14,832 nt of DNA, from contig JBOGIF010000073.1 of assembly GCA_050742415.1 (NCBI GenBank), forward strand, positions 1 through 14,832, in the 5' to 3' direction. A program made the translations under genes and the position numbers. The notes beneath the pieces were generated by a model, which saw only the letters and a list, made by a program, of their open reading frames with translations, made no database searches and was not told the origin of the DNA. The stretch comes from JBOGIF01 sp050742415 (lineage in GTDB: Bacteria > Actinomycetota > Acidimicrobiia > Acidimicrobiales > AC-14). Shown here one piece after another: positions 5,872-12,721 of the stretch. Each line of letters begins with the position of its first letter. Positions within the stretch are counted from its first letter, which is position 1.

Positions 5872-7031
5872 GGTCCGGTCGCGACCGGCCTGGCGCGCGG
5901 CACCTGCAGCACTTCGCGCAACTCGTCGGCGGTCAGCGCGTAGGCCGTCGCCGACTGGTCCGGAGCGATGGCAAAGGCCACGCCGACCACCGTACCGTCG
6001 GTGTCGACCAGGGGCCCCCCGGAGTCTCCCGGTCGCAGCTGGGAGGCCAGGATGAACACGTCACGGCGCGTCTGGGCGGCGTCGTAGAGGTCCCGGCCGA
6101 GCGCGTCGACCCGTCGGCGGATGGCGGCCGGGGCCACCCGCAACTCGTCCTGACCGCCGGGATGGCCGAAGACGGCGCCCTGATCACCCACCTTCGCCGA
6201 CCCGACGGGCAGCGGAGCCCGGCCGAGACCGGGCACGGCGAGCACGGCCAGATCCCGGGCCGGGTCGAAGACGACCACGGTGGCGTCGAGGCGGCGCCCG
6301 TCGGTCCTCAGGACCTGGGTGCGACCGGCCCTTTCGCCCGCCACCACGTGGGCATTGGTGACGACGGTGTCCTCGGCCACGGCGAAACCGCTCCCCTGCT
6401 GCTGGCGGCTGCAGGCGGCGCCCTCGACCTTGACCGTCGACTGCGACACCCGCTCGATCACCGCCGCCTCCAGCCCGCTGGCCTCGGGCGGCGGCCCGAT
6501 GGACGGTGTCGGTCGTAGGGCGTCGAACACCCGCGGGAAGTCGGTGTCTCCCACCAGACCGCGGAGCACCTGCATGGCGTCGGGCGGTCGGGGAAGCCGG
6601 CGGTCGATGGCCCGGGCGATCACCGACTCACGGGCCTGCCGGGCCGGCGCCCCGGGCACCTCGGCGATGGCCGGCAGGAGTAGCCACAACGTGACGATGA
6701 CGCCGACGACGCCGATGCCGGCGCCGATGGCCCGGTCGACTATCCGCAGCGGGCCGAACGGAACGAACCGGCGCAGCGACGAGCCGAGGACCAGTCCCAG
6801 AGCCTGGCCGGCGAAGGCGCCGGCGAGCAGGATCACCGAGGCGATGAGCAGCTTGTTGCCCGGATCGGGACCCTCGAAGGTCCGCAGCGCGGTCGGCAGG
6901 ACCAGGACCGCCAGGTAGAGGCCGAGGGCGAGGCCGATCCATGAGGCGACGCGGGCGATGAAGCCGAGCCGGTAGCCGCCGACGCCGGCGGCTACCAGGG
7001 CGGCCACGATCAGCCCGTCGAAGAGGCTCAC
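5859..7031 (-). CDS. marP: MarP-like membrane serine protease (CvpA domain plus trypsin-like domain)
   Basis: A 390-residue protein with the architecture and length of mycobacterial MarP (about 397 residues), a periplasmic protease needed for acid resistance. Residues 1-120 form a CvpA-like membrane domain with about four hydrophobic segments, starting at LFDGLIVAALVAAG. A linker leads to a chymotrypsin-fold domain from about 190. The catalytic triad can be read as His228 (TNAHVVAG), Asp260 (DPARDLAVL) and Ser337 (RPGDSGGPL). Cys207 and Cys388 are the only cysteines I see in this part; whether they pair is unknown. The start is GTG at 7031, overlapping the trmI stop in a GTGA, so translation is probably coupled. 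Downstream the unrecognised 253-residue exported gene overlaps it by 13 bp. In mycobacteria the substrate is the hydrolase RipA; the substrate here is not known. Confidence 0.87.
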   Translation of the reverse strand: MSLFDGLIVAALVAAGVGGYRLGFIARVASWIGLALGLYLAVLVLPTALRTFEGPDPGNKLLIASVILLAGAFAGQALGLVLGSSLRRFVPFGPLRIVDRAIGAGIGVVGVIVTLWLLLPAIAEVPGAPARQARESVIARAIDRRLPRPPDAMQVLRGLVGDTDFPRVFDALRPTPSIGPPPEASGLEAAVIERVSQSTVKVEGAACSRQQQGSGFAVAEDTVVTNAHVVAGERAGRTQVLRTDGRRLDATVVVFDPARDLAVLAVPGLGRAPLPVGSAKVGDQGAVFGHPGGQDELRVAPAAIRRRVDALGRDLYDAAQTRRDVFILASQLRPGDSGGPLVDTDGTVVGVAFAIAPDQSATAYALTADELREVLQVPRARPVATGPCLR

Positions 7032-7840
7032 GGCTCGGGCGGCGGCTCGGGCGGTGGGATCTCAGGCAGGTTGCCCAGCAGCCGGGCCGCGGTCAGGAAC
7101 CCGGTGTGGGCCACCATGCGGTGGTCGGGCCGGACGGCCTGTCCCTCCACGTGCCAGGTCCTCAGCAGGATCTCCACCGTCTCGGCCATGGCGAAGGGGC
7201 TGCCGTCGAGCGCCTCGCGCAGCCGGGAGACCTGCATGATGCTCGGAACATAGGCGACGAAGATCCCGCCCCGGGCCAGCGCGGCGGCGGCGTGGCCCAC
7301 CACCCGCCACGGCTCGGGCAGGTCCAGCACCACGCGGTCGAGCCCGGTCTCCTCGATACCCGCATAGACATCCCTCGGCCGGACGTCGTAGGCGGCCAGA
7401 TGGTCGGAACCGAGGAAGCGACCCACGTTGGCCGCCGCGTTGGCGGCGAATTCCGGCCGCAGCTCGTAACCCGAGATGCGGGCACCGGCCCGCAGGAGGG
7501 CCAGCGACAGGGCGCCCGAGCCCACGCCCGCCTCCAGCACGCGGGCTCCGGGGAAGATGTCGGCCATCACCAGCACCTGGCCCAGGTCCTTGGGGTAGAT
7601 CACCTGGGCGCCGCGGGGCATCTTCAGCACGAAGTCCGACAGGGTCGGGCGGACGGCCTGGTACCAGGCTCCGGCGGTCGAGCGGGCCACCACCCCCTCG
7701 GCCTGGCCCAGGAAGGCCTGGTGGGAAACGAAGCCGGCGTGGGTGTGGAAGGTGCCGTCCCGGCTCAGGGTCAGCAGGTACCGGCGGCCCTTGCGGTCAA
7801 GGACCAGGGCGCTGTCGCCCTCGCCGAACGGCCGGCTCAC
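7028..7840 (-). CDS. trmI: tRNA (adenine58-N1)-methyltransferase TrmI
   Basis: A 270-residue SAM-dependent enzyme that methylates A58 in the T-loop of tRNAs. The N-terminal beta domain leads to the conserved stretch PRGAQVIYPKDLGQVLVMAD (74-93). The Rossmann domain then has motif I, VLEAGVGSGALSLALLRAGA, the acidic loop YELRPEFA, and the catalytic region VVLDLPEPW. Near the C-terminus, RMVAHTGFL is also diagnostic of bacterial TrmI. The extreme C-terminus is a Pro-Glu repeat (PPPEPPPEP), a low-complexity tail likely to be lineage specific. The start is GTG at 7840, sharing GTGA with the stop of the upstream 68-residue gene; the 3' end shares GTGA with marP. TrmI close to ARC is a conserved actinobacterial neighbourhood (Rv2118c and Rv2115c in M. 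tuberculosis). Confidence 0.95.
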   Translation of the reverse strand: MSRPFGEGDSALVLDRKGRRYLLTLSRDGTFHTHAGFVSHQAFLGQAEGVVARSTAGAWYQAVRPTLSDFVLKMPRGAQVIYPKDLGQVLVMADIFPGARVLEAGVGSGALSLALLRAGARISGYELRPEFAANAAANVGRFLGSDHLAAYDVRPRDVYAGIEETGLDRVVLDLPEPWRVVGHAAAALARGGIFVAYVPSIMQVSRLREALDGSPFAMAETVEILLRTWHVEGQAVRPDHRMVAHTGFLTAARLLGNLPEIPPPEPPPEP

Positions 7841-8043
7841 CGGGCCTTGCGCCGGCCGGGCGGCTCAGCGGTGATGACCAATGACTGGCCGGCCGCCAAC
7901 TCCTCGCAGTAGACGACCTTGGGCGTGCGGGCGGCGAGGCGCCGCAGCGCCCGCAGTCCGAGGGCCGCGCCGCCGACCACGGTCCAGGCCCGGCTCCCGC
8001 CGAGGAAGCCCTTTCGAAACCCGGTCCGGACCAACCAACCCAT
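7837..8043 (-). CDS. Small unrecognised protein between the membrane genes and trmI
   Basis: A 68-residue basic protein that I cannot assign. The N-terminal half is Gly- and Arg-rich with a mildly hydrophobic patch (WTVVGGAALGLRALRRL), and the C-terminal half holds VVYCEELAAGQSLVITAEPP before a basic tail. The beta-like C-terminal pattern with one cysteine could be a small folded domain, and the patch could associate with membrane. It starts at the ATG at 8043, only 3 nt after the stop of the preceding small membrane gene, and overlaps trmI by 4 bp. Tight packing on both sides supports it being a real gene despite its length. Confidence 0.7.
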   Translation of the reverse strand: MGWLVRTGFRKGFLGGSRAWTVVGGAALGLRALRRLAARTPKVVYCEELAAGQSLVITAEPPGRRKAR

Positions 8044-8046
8044 CGC

Positions 8047-8280
8047 CTAGACCCGCCTGATCTCGACGACCGTGCTGCGCTCGCGGCCACGGCGGCGGCC
8101 CAGCAGAAAGGCTGCTCCCACCACGACGACGGCCAGGGCCATGCCGGCCACCAGGAGCTTGGGCTTGGCCGCCTCGGTGGTGGTCTCCACGTCCCCCCGC
8201 AACTCGGCCAGCTTGGCCTCGATGGTGGCCCTGGTGATGCGGGCATCGCCGCCGCCGCCCCCGGCCGGATCGCCGGTCAT
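8047..8280 (-). CDS. Small single-pass membrane protein, DUF3618-like layout
   Basis: A 77-residue protein: a Gly-rich N-terminus, an amphipathic helical stretch ITRATIEAKLAELRGDVETT (15-34), one transmembrane helix (about 46-63, VAGMALAVVVVGAAFLLG), then an Arg-rich cytoplasmic end. This resembles the DUF3618 layout found beside Holin-X-like proteins in actinobacteria, but I cannot confirm the family by eye. The frame is open upstream to 8391, but that extension only shadows the preceding gene. The ATG at 8280 overlaps the preceding stop by one base (TGATG), so coupling to that gene is likely. The two membrane proteins probably act together at the envelope. Confidence 0.72.
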   Translation of the reverse strand: MTGDPAGGGGGDARITRATIEAKLAELRGDVETTTEAAKPKLLVAGMALAVVVVGAAFLLGRRRGRERSTVVEIRRV

Positions 8281-8627
8281 CAGCCCCTCGCCTTCCGGCC
8301 GCCGGCCCGCCGCCTCGGTGCGCCGATGGCGCGCACGGCCAGGACCACCACCAGAGAGGAGCCGACGAGCACGATGCCGTAGGGCGCCCACGACCAGTTC
8401 CCGTCGAAGGCGCCCCCCGTCTCGCTCTGCAGCGCCCGTAGGCCGGCCAGGGTCAACAGGACCACGCCGATGCTGGTGAGCGCCGACCCGGCCATCCCGA
8501 GGGCGAGGAAACGGCCGAGCCTCTTGATCGGCTCCAGGGTCTCCTGCTTGAAGTAGGCGACGACCAGGGTCCGCAGCTCGCCGAGATGGGCGGGGATGCC
8601 CCTGTCGTCTCTTCGCGCGCCGGCCAT
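8280..8627 (-). CDS. Two-helix membrane protein, actinobacterial Holin-X-like
   Basis: A 115-residue protein. An N-terminal amphipathic segment (LGELRTLVVAYFKQETLEPI) precedes two transmembrane helices, the first around LGMAGSALTSIGVVLLTLAG (43-62) and the second around YGIVLVGSSLVVVLAVRAIG, with a basic Arg-rich C-terminus. Arrangement and length fit the putative Actinobacterial Holin-X superfamily, which despite its name is usually chromosomal and probably not lytic. The ATG at 8627 lies 66 nt after the upstream LON-domain gene, the largest gap in this run, so a new transcript could begin here; a weak TTGCCC-like -35 is present, but no good -10. It is coupled to the next small membrane gene through TGATG. 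Confidence 0.72.
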   Translation of the reverse strand: MAGARRDDRGIPAHLGELRTLVVAYFKQETLEPIKRLGRFLALGMAGSALTSIGVVLLTLAGLRALQSETGGAFDGNWSWAPYGIVLVGSSLVVVLAVRAIGAPRRRAGGRKARG

Positions 8628-8693
8628 GTGCGGGAGTGCTTATCTCCCCCGGCCCCGCTGGGCAAGCCGGCGGTCCGGCACCCAGCCTCGGGC

Positions 8694-9335
8694 TCAGGGT
8701 CCCGACAGGCGAAAGTTGAACAGGTCGGATGCGCCGGCGGCCATCTCAGCCAGCAGGGTCAGCCGCTCGGCCGGCCCATCGGTCTCCAGCAACCGCTGCT
8801 GGTCGGCGGGGCCGAGGGGCGCGATGGCGCACAGCTGGTGGGCCGCCACCTGCGCATCTCCGGCCAGCTCCGTGGCGGCCGGATAGGAGGGCTCCCCGAG
8901 CTCTTCGGCCAGGGTCAGCGACCGGCGCACCTCGACCAGCGCGGCCGCCATCGCCTCGGCCGCCTCCGGCCCCACCGGCGGGTCGGGGAGCTCCTCGACC
9001 AGGGCCACCGGGTAGGGATCGTCGGGGAGCCAGGCGGTGACCCGCACCCGCCGGGTGCCGAGGCACAGCAACTCCCAGCGCCCGTCGGCCAAGGGGGCGG
9101 CCTCGACGATGCGGGCCACCGTTCCCAGCCGGAAACGGGTCTCCCCTCCTCCCACCTCGGCGCCCCGTTCGATGAGCACCACGCCGAACTCGTTTCCGTG
9201 GCGCAGGCAGTCACGTACCAGCGTGCGGTACCGCATCTCGAACACGTGCAGGGCCAGCGGCATGTGTGGGAAGAGCACCGACCCGAGCGGGAACATCGGC
9301 AGCGGCACCACCACCGCGCCGTGAGCGCCGCTCAC
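8694..9335 (-). CDS. Stand-alone LON substrate-binding (LON-N) domain protein
   Basis: A 213-residue protein matching the N-terminal domain of Lon protease, without ATPase or protease domains. Diagnostic pieces are VPLPMFPLGSVLFPHMPLAL near the start, then HVFEMRYRTLVRDCL and FGVVLIERGAEVGGG; LGTVARIVEAAPLADGRWEL is the typical beta-strand core. The second half is helical and ends FRLSGP. Such proteins are common in bacteria and are thought to bind protein segments, but the exact role is not established. The GTG at 9335 overlaps the dacB stop in a GTGA, so it is probably translated with dacB, though a functional link to peptidoglycan enzymes is only inference. Confidence 0.87.
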   Translation of the reverse strand: MSGAHGAVVVPLPMFPLGSVLFPHMPLALHVFEMRYRTLVRDCLRHGNEFGVVLIERGAEVGGGETRFRLGTVARIVEAAPLADGRWELLCLGTRRVRVTAWLPDDPYPVALVEELPDPPVGPEAAEAMAAALVEVRRSLTLAEELGEPSYPAATELAGDAQVAAHQLCAIAPLGPADQQRLLETDGPAERLTLLAEMAAGASDLFNFRLSGP

Positions 9336-10729
9336 GGAACGAGGTCCTCGCGGGGAGGGGCGTCGGGATAGCGGGCCATGGCCCCGGCCAGATCCTCCTG
9401 CAGCGTCCGGCCGAGTGTGTCGCGGGGCAGGTCGTTGGCCAGCAGGGCGAAGCTGAGCGGGGCACCGGCGGCCGGGTCGGACGCGTCCAGGAAGCCGGCG
9501 AGGCCGACCACGCCGCTGAGCGAGCCGGTCTTGGCCCGCATCCGCCCGGCCGCCGGATGGCCGACGAAGCGCATGGCCAGGGTTCCGTCACGCCCGGCCA
9601 CCGGGAAGCCGGTGGCCACCGTCCCCCCGGGCCCCGAAGCCGTCAGCGCCGCCATCAGCAGGTCGCAGCTCGCCCGGTCCGAGCGGTCCAGGCCGGAGCC
9701 GTCGACGGCGGCGAGGCCGCCGGCGGGCAGACCGTCGGCCACCAGGGTGTCGCGGATGACCTGGATGCCGGCGGAGGTGGTCCCGCCGGTGCCGAAGCGG
9801 TGGCCGAGTTCCTTGACCAACGACTCCGCGGTGACGTTGTCGCTCTCTTTCAACATCTCGGCGACGATCACCCCGACCGGTGGTGACGCCAACCCGGCGA
9901 GCACCGTCGTACCGGCCGGTGCCGTCCCCTGTCCCGGGGCTCCCGCCACCGGGACGCCCCGTTCCTGCAGCAGGCCGGTGAGCACCGCCGCGGCGTGGGC
10001 CGCCGGCTGGTCGGCGGGCACCGGACGGGGCCGGTAGGCCACGAAGCCGTCGTTGACGGCCAGGGCACTGGACGGCCCCACGTCGCCGTCCTCCCGGTAA
10101 CTCGGCTTCCACGTCGGGATGTAGCGCTGGGTGTCGTAGCGCGACTCGTCGCCCAGCACGCCACCTTGCACCGTCCTCACCCCGGCCTCCACCAGGGCGT
10201 CGGCCAGCCGTTCGAACGGGGTGGTCACCTGGGGCTGATTGGCGAAGGAGGCCGCGTAGTCGGCGGTGGCCAGCAGAGGGTCGCCACCGCCCACCACGAA
10301 CAGGTTCCCGGCGACCACGCCGCCACCCGCCACCGGTGCCGTGGCCCGTACCTCGGTCACGAAACGGTCGTCCAGCCCCAGTCGGGCCAGCGCCGCCTGG
10401 GCCGTGAGGACCTTCAGGGTCGAGGCGGGGATGAGCCGGGCCTCGCCCCGGCGGGACACGATCGGGCGGTCCCCGTGGTGCACGACGAGGCAGGACTGCT
10501 GCCGCGCGCCACCGAGGGCCGGGTCGGCCAGTATGGCGTCGAGGTCGGTCCGCAGGCGCTGGTCGGCCACGAGCTCGGCCACCACGCCCGGGGCCCGGCG
10601 GGCCGACAGCACCGGCGCCCGTATGCCGGGACCGTCCAGGAGGCTCGGTACCGTCGCCGGTGCGACGGCCAGCGCTCCCGCGACCACGCAGATGGCCGCG
10701 AGCGCGGCCGGCAGGACCCATCTGCGCAC
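9332..10729 (-). CDS. dacB: D-alanyl-D-alanine carboxypeptidase/endopeptidase, PBP4 type (peptidase S13)
   Basis: A 465-residue penicillin-binding protein that trims or cleaves peptidoglycan cross-bridges outside the membrane. All three active-site motifs are present: SxxK as STLK (Ser103-Lys106, in PASTLKVLTAQAALARLG), SxN as SDN (296-298) and KTG (400-402, in RAKTGSLSG). The large insert between the first two motifs is typical of class C PBPs. The N-terminus has an Arg-Arg start and a hydrophobic stretch (LPAALAAICVVAGALAVAPA), a signal peptide or membrane anchor. The start is GTG at 10729, 9 nt after the TetR stop; the 3' end overlaps the LON-domain gene. The TetR gene may therefore share a transcript with dacB, which would put a cell-wall enzyme under the same promoter. 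Confidence 0.93.
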   Translation of the reverse strand: MRRWVLPAALAAICVVAGALAVAPATVPSLLDGPGIRAPVLSARRAPGVVAELVADQRLRTDLDAILADPALGGARQQSCLVVHHGDRPIVSRRGEARLIPASTLKVLTAQAALARLGLDDRFVTEVRATAPVAGGGVVAGNLFVVGGGDPLLATADYAASFANQPQVTTPFERLADALVEAGVRTVQGGVLGDESRYDTQRYIPTWKPSYREDGDVGPSSALAVNDGFVAYRPRPVPADQPAAHAAAVLTGLLQERGVPVAGAPGQGTAPAGTTVLAGLASPPVGVIVAEMLKESDNVTAESLVKELGHRFGTGGTTSAGIQVIRDTLVADGLPAGGLAAVDGSGLDRSDRASCDLLMAALTASGPGGTVATGFPVAGRDGTLAMRFVGHPAAGRMRAKTGSLSGVVGLAGFLDASDPAAGAPLSFALLANDLPRDTLGRTLQEDLAGAMARYPDAPPREDLVP

Positions 10730-10738
10730 CGCGCCAGC

Positions 10739-11392
10739 CTACGGCTCCAGGGCGGCCCGGAAGAAGGTACGGACGTGTTCGAGCCGGCGCTCCATGGCCC
10801 CGGCCTCCAACGGATCGCGGTCGAGCAGCGAAGCCAGGAAGGCCAGATCGCTGAAGTAACTGAGCAGGGCGCCGTAGCCGGTCAGCACCAGCTGTTCGGC
10901 GTCGTGGCGGCGGAAATGGCCGAGGTCCATCTCCTTCTCGAAGAAGGTGCAGGCGCGGTCGAACCAGGGCTTGAGGGCGGCGCCCAGGTCCAGTCCCAGG
11001 TGCGAGCTGTTGTCGAGGGCGGCCCGGCGGGCGATGCGCACGAAGTCGGGATTCTCGGCGAAGAACCGGAAGCCGGCCGAGATCACGTGGTCGACCTGTT
11101 CCCAGCCGTCGGTAGGCTTGTGGATGGCCTCGGCCACCCGGCTGAACCAGTCGGCGAGGCTCTCCTCGAAGACCTGGCGGTACAGGGCCTCCTTGGACGG
11201 GAAGTGGTGCAACAGGCTCGGTCGGCGGATGCCGACCACGGTGGCGATGTCGTTTAGCGACGTGCCGTCGTAGCCGTGCTGGGAGAAGAGCTGGCGGCCG
11301 GCGGCCAGGATGGCCTGCCGGGTCGACAGCGGCTCGGCGACCGCACTGCCCACCGTCGGTACGCGTCCCGGGCCGAACGAGGGTGCGGCCAT
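10739..11392 (-). CDS. TetR-family transcriptional regulator
   Basis: A 217-residue repressor. The N-terminal DNA-binding domain runs from TRQAILAAGRQLFSQHGYDG through TSLNDIATVVGIRRPSLLHH to FPSKEALYRQVFEESL, with the helix-turn-helix near 46-65. The rest is the all-helical ligand and dimerisation domain. The frame is open upstream to 11557, but the operator and promoter region lie there; the ATG at 11392 is preceded by TAGGGT at 7 nt, so a leaderless start is favoured. A perfect palindrome lies 37 bp upstream between this gene and a divergent, now broken, desaturase gene. The natural inference is a repressor of membrane-lipid desaturation that also controls its own promoter. Ligand unknown; acyl-CoA is a reasonable guess only. 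Confidence 0.9.
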   Translation of the reverse strand: MAAPSFGPGRVPTVGSAVAEPLSTRQAILAAGRQLFSQHGYDGTSLNDIATVVGIRRPSLLHHFPSKEALYRQVFEESLADWFSRVAEAIHKPTDGWEQVDHVISAGFRFFAENPDFVRIARRAALDNSSHLGLDLGAALKPWFDRACTFFEKEMDLGHFRRHDAEQLVLTGYGALLSYFSDLAFLASLLDRDPLEAGAMERRLEHVRTFFRAALEP

Positions 11393-11399
11393 GCCCGTC

Positions 11400-11454
11400 A
11401 CCCTAGGTGAGTCGGCCGGGCGGTCGAGCCTACCGACCGGTAGGTAGGTAGGCT
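11400..11454. promoter_or_regulatory. Divergent promoters with a TetR-type operator
   Basis: CCTACCG-AC-CGGTAGG (11429-11444) is a perfect inverted repeat with 7-bp arms, of TetR-operator size. It continues into two more TAGG units (11445-11452), giving extra half-site-like sequence. Leftward, TAGGGT (11405-11400) is 7 nt from the TetR ATG. Rightward, TAGGCT (11449-11454) is 8 nt from the ATG of the desaturase remnant at 11463. The palindrome thus sits just upstream of the rightward -10 and near the expected leftward -35, well placed to block both promoters. Confidence 0.7.
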
Positions 11455-11462
11455 TGATTACG

Positions 11463-11700
11463 ATGAGATCCCTCCTCCTCGCCCTGCTCATGGGCTTCGC
11501 CCTGTGCCAGGTGGCCCAGGTCATCACCACCGTTTCCTCCACCGGGCGGTCGCCCACCGCTCGCTCAGGCTGGCGCCACCGGTGACGGTCGTCCTGCGGT
11601 ACTGACCTGGGTACTCACCGGAATCCGTCCCCGCCAGTGGGTGGCCGTCCACCGCAAGCACCACGCCTACACCGACGTGGCCGGCGATCCCCACTCCTCC
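11463..11700 (+). pseudogene. Remnant of an acyl-CoA/fatty-acid desaturase gene (two frameshifts, 3' part missing)
   Basis: Three reading frames together give the N-terminal third of a membrane fatty-acid desaturase. The ATG at 11463 opens MRSLLLALLMGFALCQVAQV. After a one-base loss near 11532-11536 the next frame reads FLHRAVAHRSLRLAPPVTVV, with the first histidine box. After a second one-base loss near 11600-11604, the text continues as LTGIRPRQWVAVHRKHHAYT and then DVAGDPHS, containing the HRxHH box. Similarity stops by about 11700; the long C-terminal part with the last His-rich box is absent. In its original frame translation stops at 11583-11585. Spacing from the divergent TetR gene and the operator shows this was the regulated target. 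An intact desaturase elsewhere in the genome cannot be excluded. Confidence 0.82.
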
Positions 11701-11895
11701 TTGACGCCGCCGTGGCGCTGCCCGGAGCGCACGTCGACCGCGCCGTGGCCGCGTTGGAGCTGTCTGCAACGGCCGAACGTACGCGCGTGCCGAGGTTCTC
11801 GCCGCCCGAGAACTCGACGGCGCTTCGTGGGCCAACGTTGCGCGGCTCTCTGCGTAAGCCGCCAGACCGCGCACGAGCGTTTTTCCGCACCGGCC
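11691..11895 (+). pseudogene. Frameshifted helix-turn-helix protein remnant
   Basis: Three overlapping frames appear to be pieces of one small DNA-binding protein of the kind with an ASWAEIG-ALGVSRQ-like helix-turn-helix. First frame: HVDRAVAALELSATAERTR. Second frame: ARAEVLAARELDGASWANVA, which hits a TAA at 11855-11857. Third frame, starting before that stop: LCVSRQTAHERFSAPAP. Joining the last two by restoring one base near 11846-11850 gives a continuous helix-turn-helix. The remnant abuts the broken desaturase gene. The family assignment rests on the recognition-helix pattern only. Sequencing errors are a possible alternative to decay, but four frame breaks within 350 bp make decay more likely. 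Confidence 0.5.
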
Positions 11896-12194
11896 CCGAC
11901 GGCATGCACTCCCGGGCGTTCGAATTCAAACGCTACTCATCGCCGTAGTCTGGTAGGCGCTTCGACACGGACAGGGCCGGGTCACGCAGTATCACGCAGC
12001 GGCGTTATCGGGCGCCCCTCACCGCCTCACTTCGCCGGAAGTCGGGCGAGTGGGACCTGCCTGAGCCGGTGCGTGGGTGCTACCAGCGGCTCCGATCTGA
12101 CCGCGCGCATTCTGAGACATGTTCGGCTTCCTGCCACGGAGCGGCTAACGCCGATTCGGGCCGCTGCGCCGTGGCGCGCTCGCGGCTCGACTCT
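11896..12194. other. Intergenic stretch with no recognisable gene
   Basis: About 300 bp between the helix-turn-helix remnant and the DUF1801 gene. Open frames exist on both strands but show no family resemblance and are high-GC shadows. Small features: a near-palindrome around an EcoRI-type core (GCGTTC-GAATTC-AAACGC region, 11916-11933, one mismatched pair) and a direct repeat TCACGCAG (11982-11989 and 11992-11999). I see no tRNA, terminator or insertion-sequence end. Confidence 0.6.
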
Positions 12195-12587
12195 TCAACT
12201 TGCGCCACCCCCGGCGCGGTTGTTGGCGATGATGTGCTTGAACATCGCCGTGAGAGCAGACGCGTTGATCGCTTCGCCTTCACGCACGGCCACCGTGCGG
12301 GCCGTCTTGTTCGAGTGGCCGCCCGTGATGATCCCCTCGGGATCAGGGACGATGCCGCCGTCGTACAAGAACACGTTCACGTGATCCTTTGCGGCCAACA
12401 GTGCGCACACGTTTCCATCAAGGACGAAGTAGGGCTGGCGGGTGCGCTTGATCGTCTCGACGACGTCCTGGTCGGCGGCGTGAACCAGCTCGCGAACCTC
12501 GCGGCAGATCGCCCGCTGCCAATCGGGCAGGGCGTCGATGTAGGCGTCGATACGAGGGTCAGCGGCGTATGTCACCTCACCCATCAT
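12195..12587 (-). CDS. DUF1801 family protein
   Basis: A 130-residue protein of the DUF1801 (YdhG/YdeI-like) fold, a small alpha/beta family without an established reaction. Typical pieces are DPRIDAYIDALPDWQRAICR at the N-terminus, then ELVHAADQDVVETIKRTRQP with the Trp/Tyr-rich continuation, KDHVNVFLYDGGIVPDPEGI, and HSNKTARTVAVREGEAI near the end. The start is the ATG at 12587; a GAGGA Shine-Dalgarno lies 7 nt upstream, unlike the leaderless-type starts of the left-hand genes. A second ATG follows directly at 12584. The frame is open far upstream, but that part shadows the PPOX fragment. Scattered solo genes of this type are common in accessory regions. Confidence 0.85.
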   Translation of the reverse strand: MMGEVTYAADPRIDAYIDALPDWQRAICREVRELVHAADQDVVETIKRTRQPYFVLDGNVCALLAAKDHVNVFLYDGGIVPDPEGIITGGHSNKTARTVAVREGEAINASALTAMFKHIIANNRAGGGAS

Positions 12588-12721
12588 CGTGCCATCCTCG
12601 CTACTGATCGGGCCACCCTCACGACGTCTCGATGATCCTGAGTCCATTGCATCGTCGCGGAGGGAGAACATGGCCGGTACCCCGGGCCGTCGCAGCACCT
12701 CATCGACGTCGACTCCCCGCG

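Noticed and set aside
8280..8627. Holin-X-like protein as sign of a prophage
   Set aside because: No other phage genes are present; members of this superfamily are commonly chromosomal membrane proteins in actinobacteria.
9995..11257. 420-codon rightward frame opposite dacB and the TetR gene
   Set aside because: It spans two well-supported genes on the other strand, has His/Gly/Gln-rich composition, and no ribosome site or family resemblance.
11524..11874. 116-codon leftward frame over the desaturase remnant
   Set aside because: It covers the conserved HRKHH desaturase region on the opposite strand and has an Arg/Ala-rich shadow composition.
11916..11933. Near-palindrome around GAATTC as an operator or origin
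   Set aside because: One mismatched pair, no nearby intact gene in the right position and no iteron-like repeats; chance is likely.
12141..12230. attC-like GGCTAAC/GTTAGCC element near the end of the DUF1801 gene
   Set aside because: The core does not fit GTTRRRY, no matching RYYYAAC partner with paired inner boxes is evident, and no integrase is in the window. Kept only as a low-interest repeat observation.
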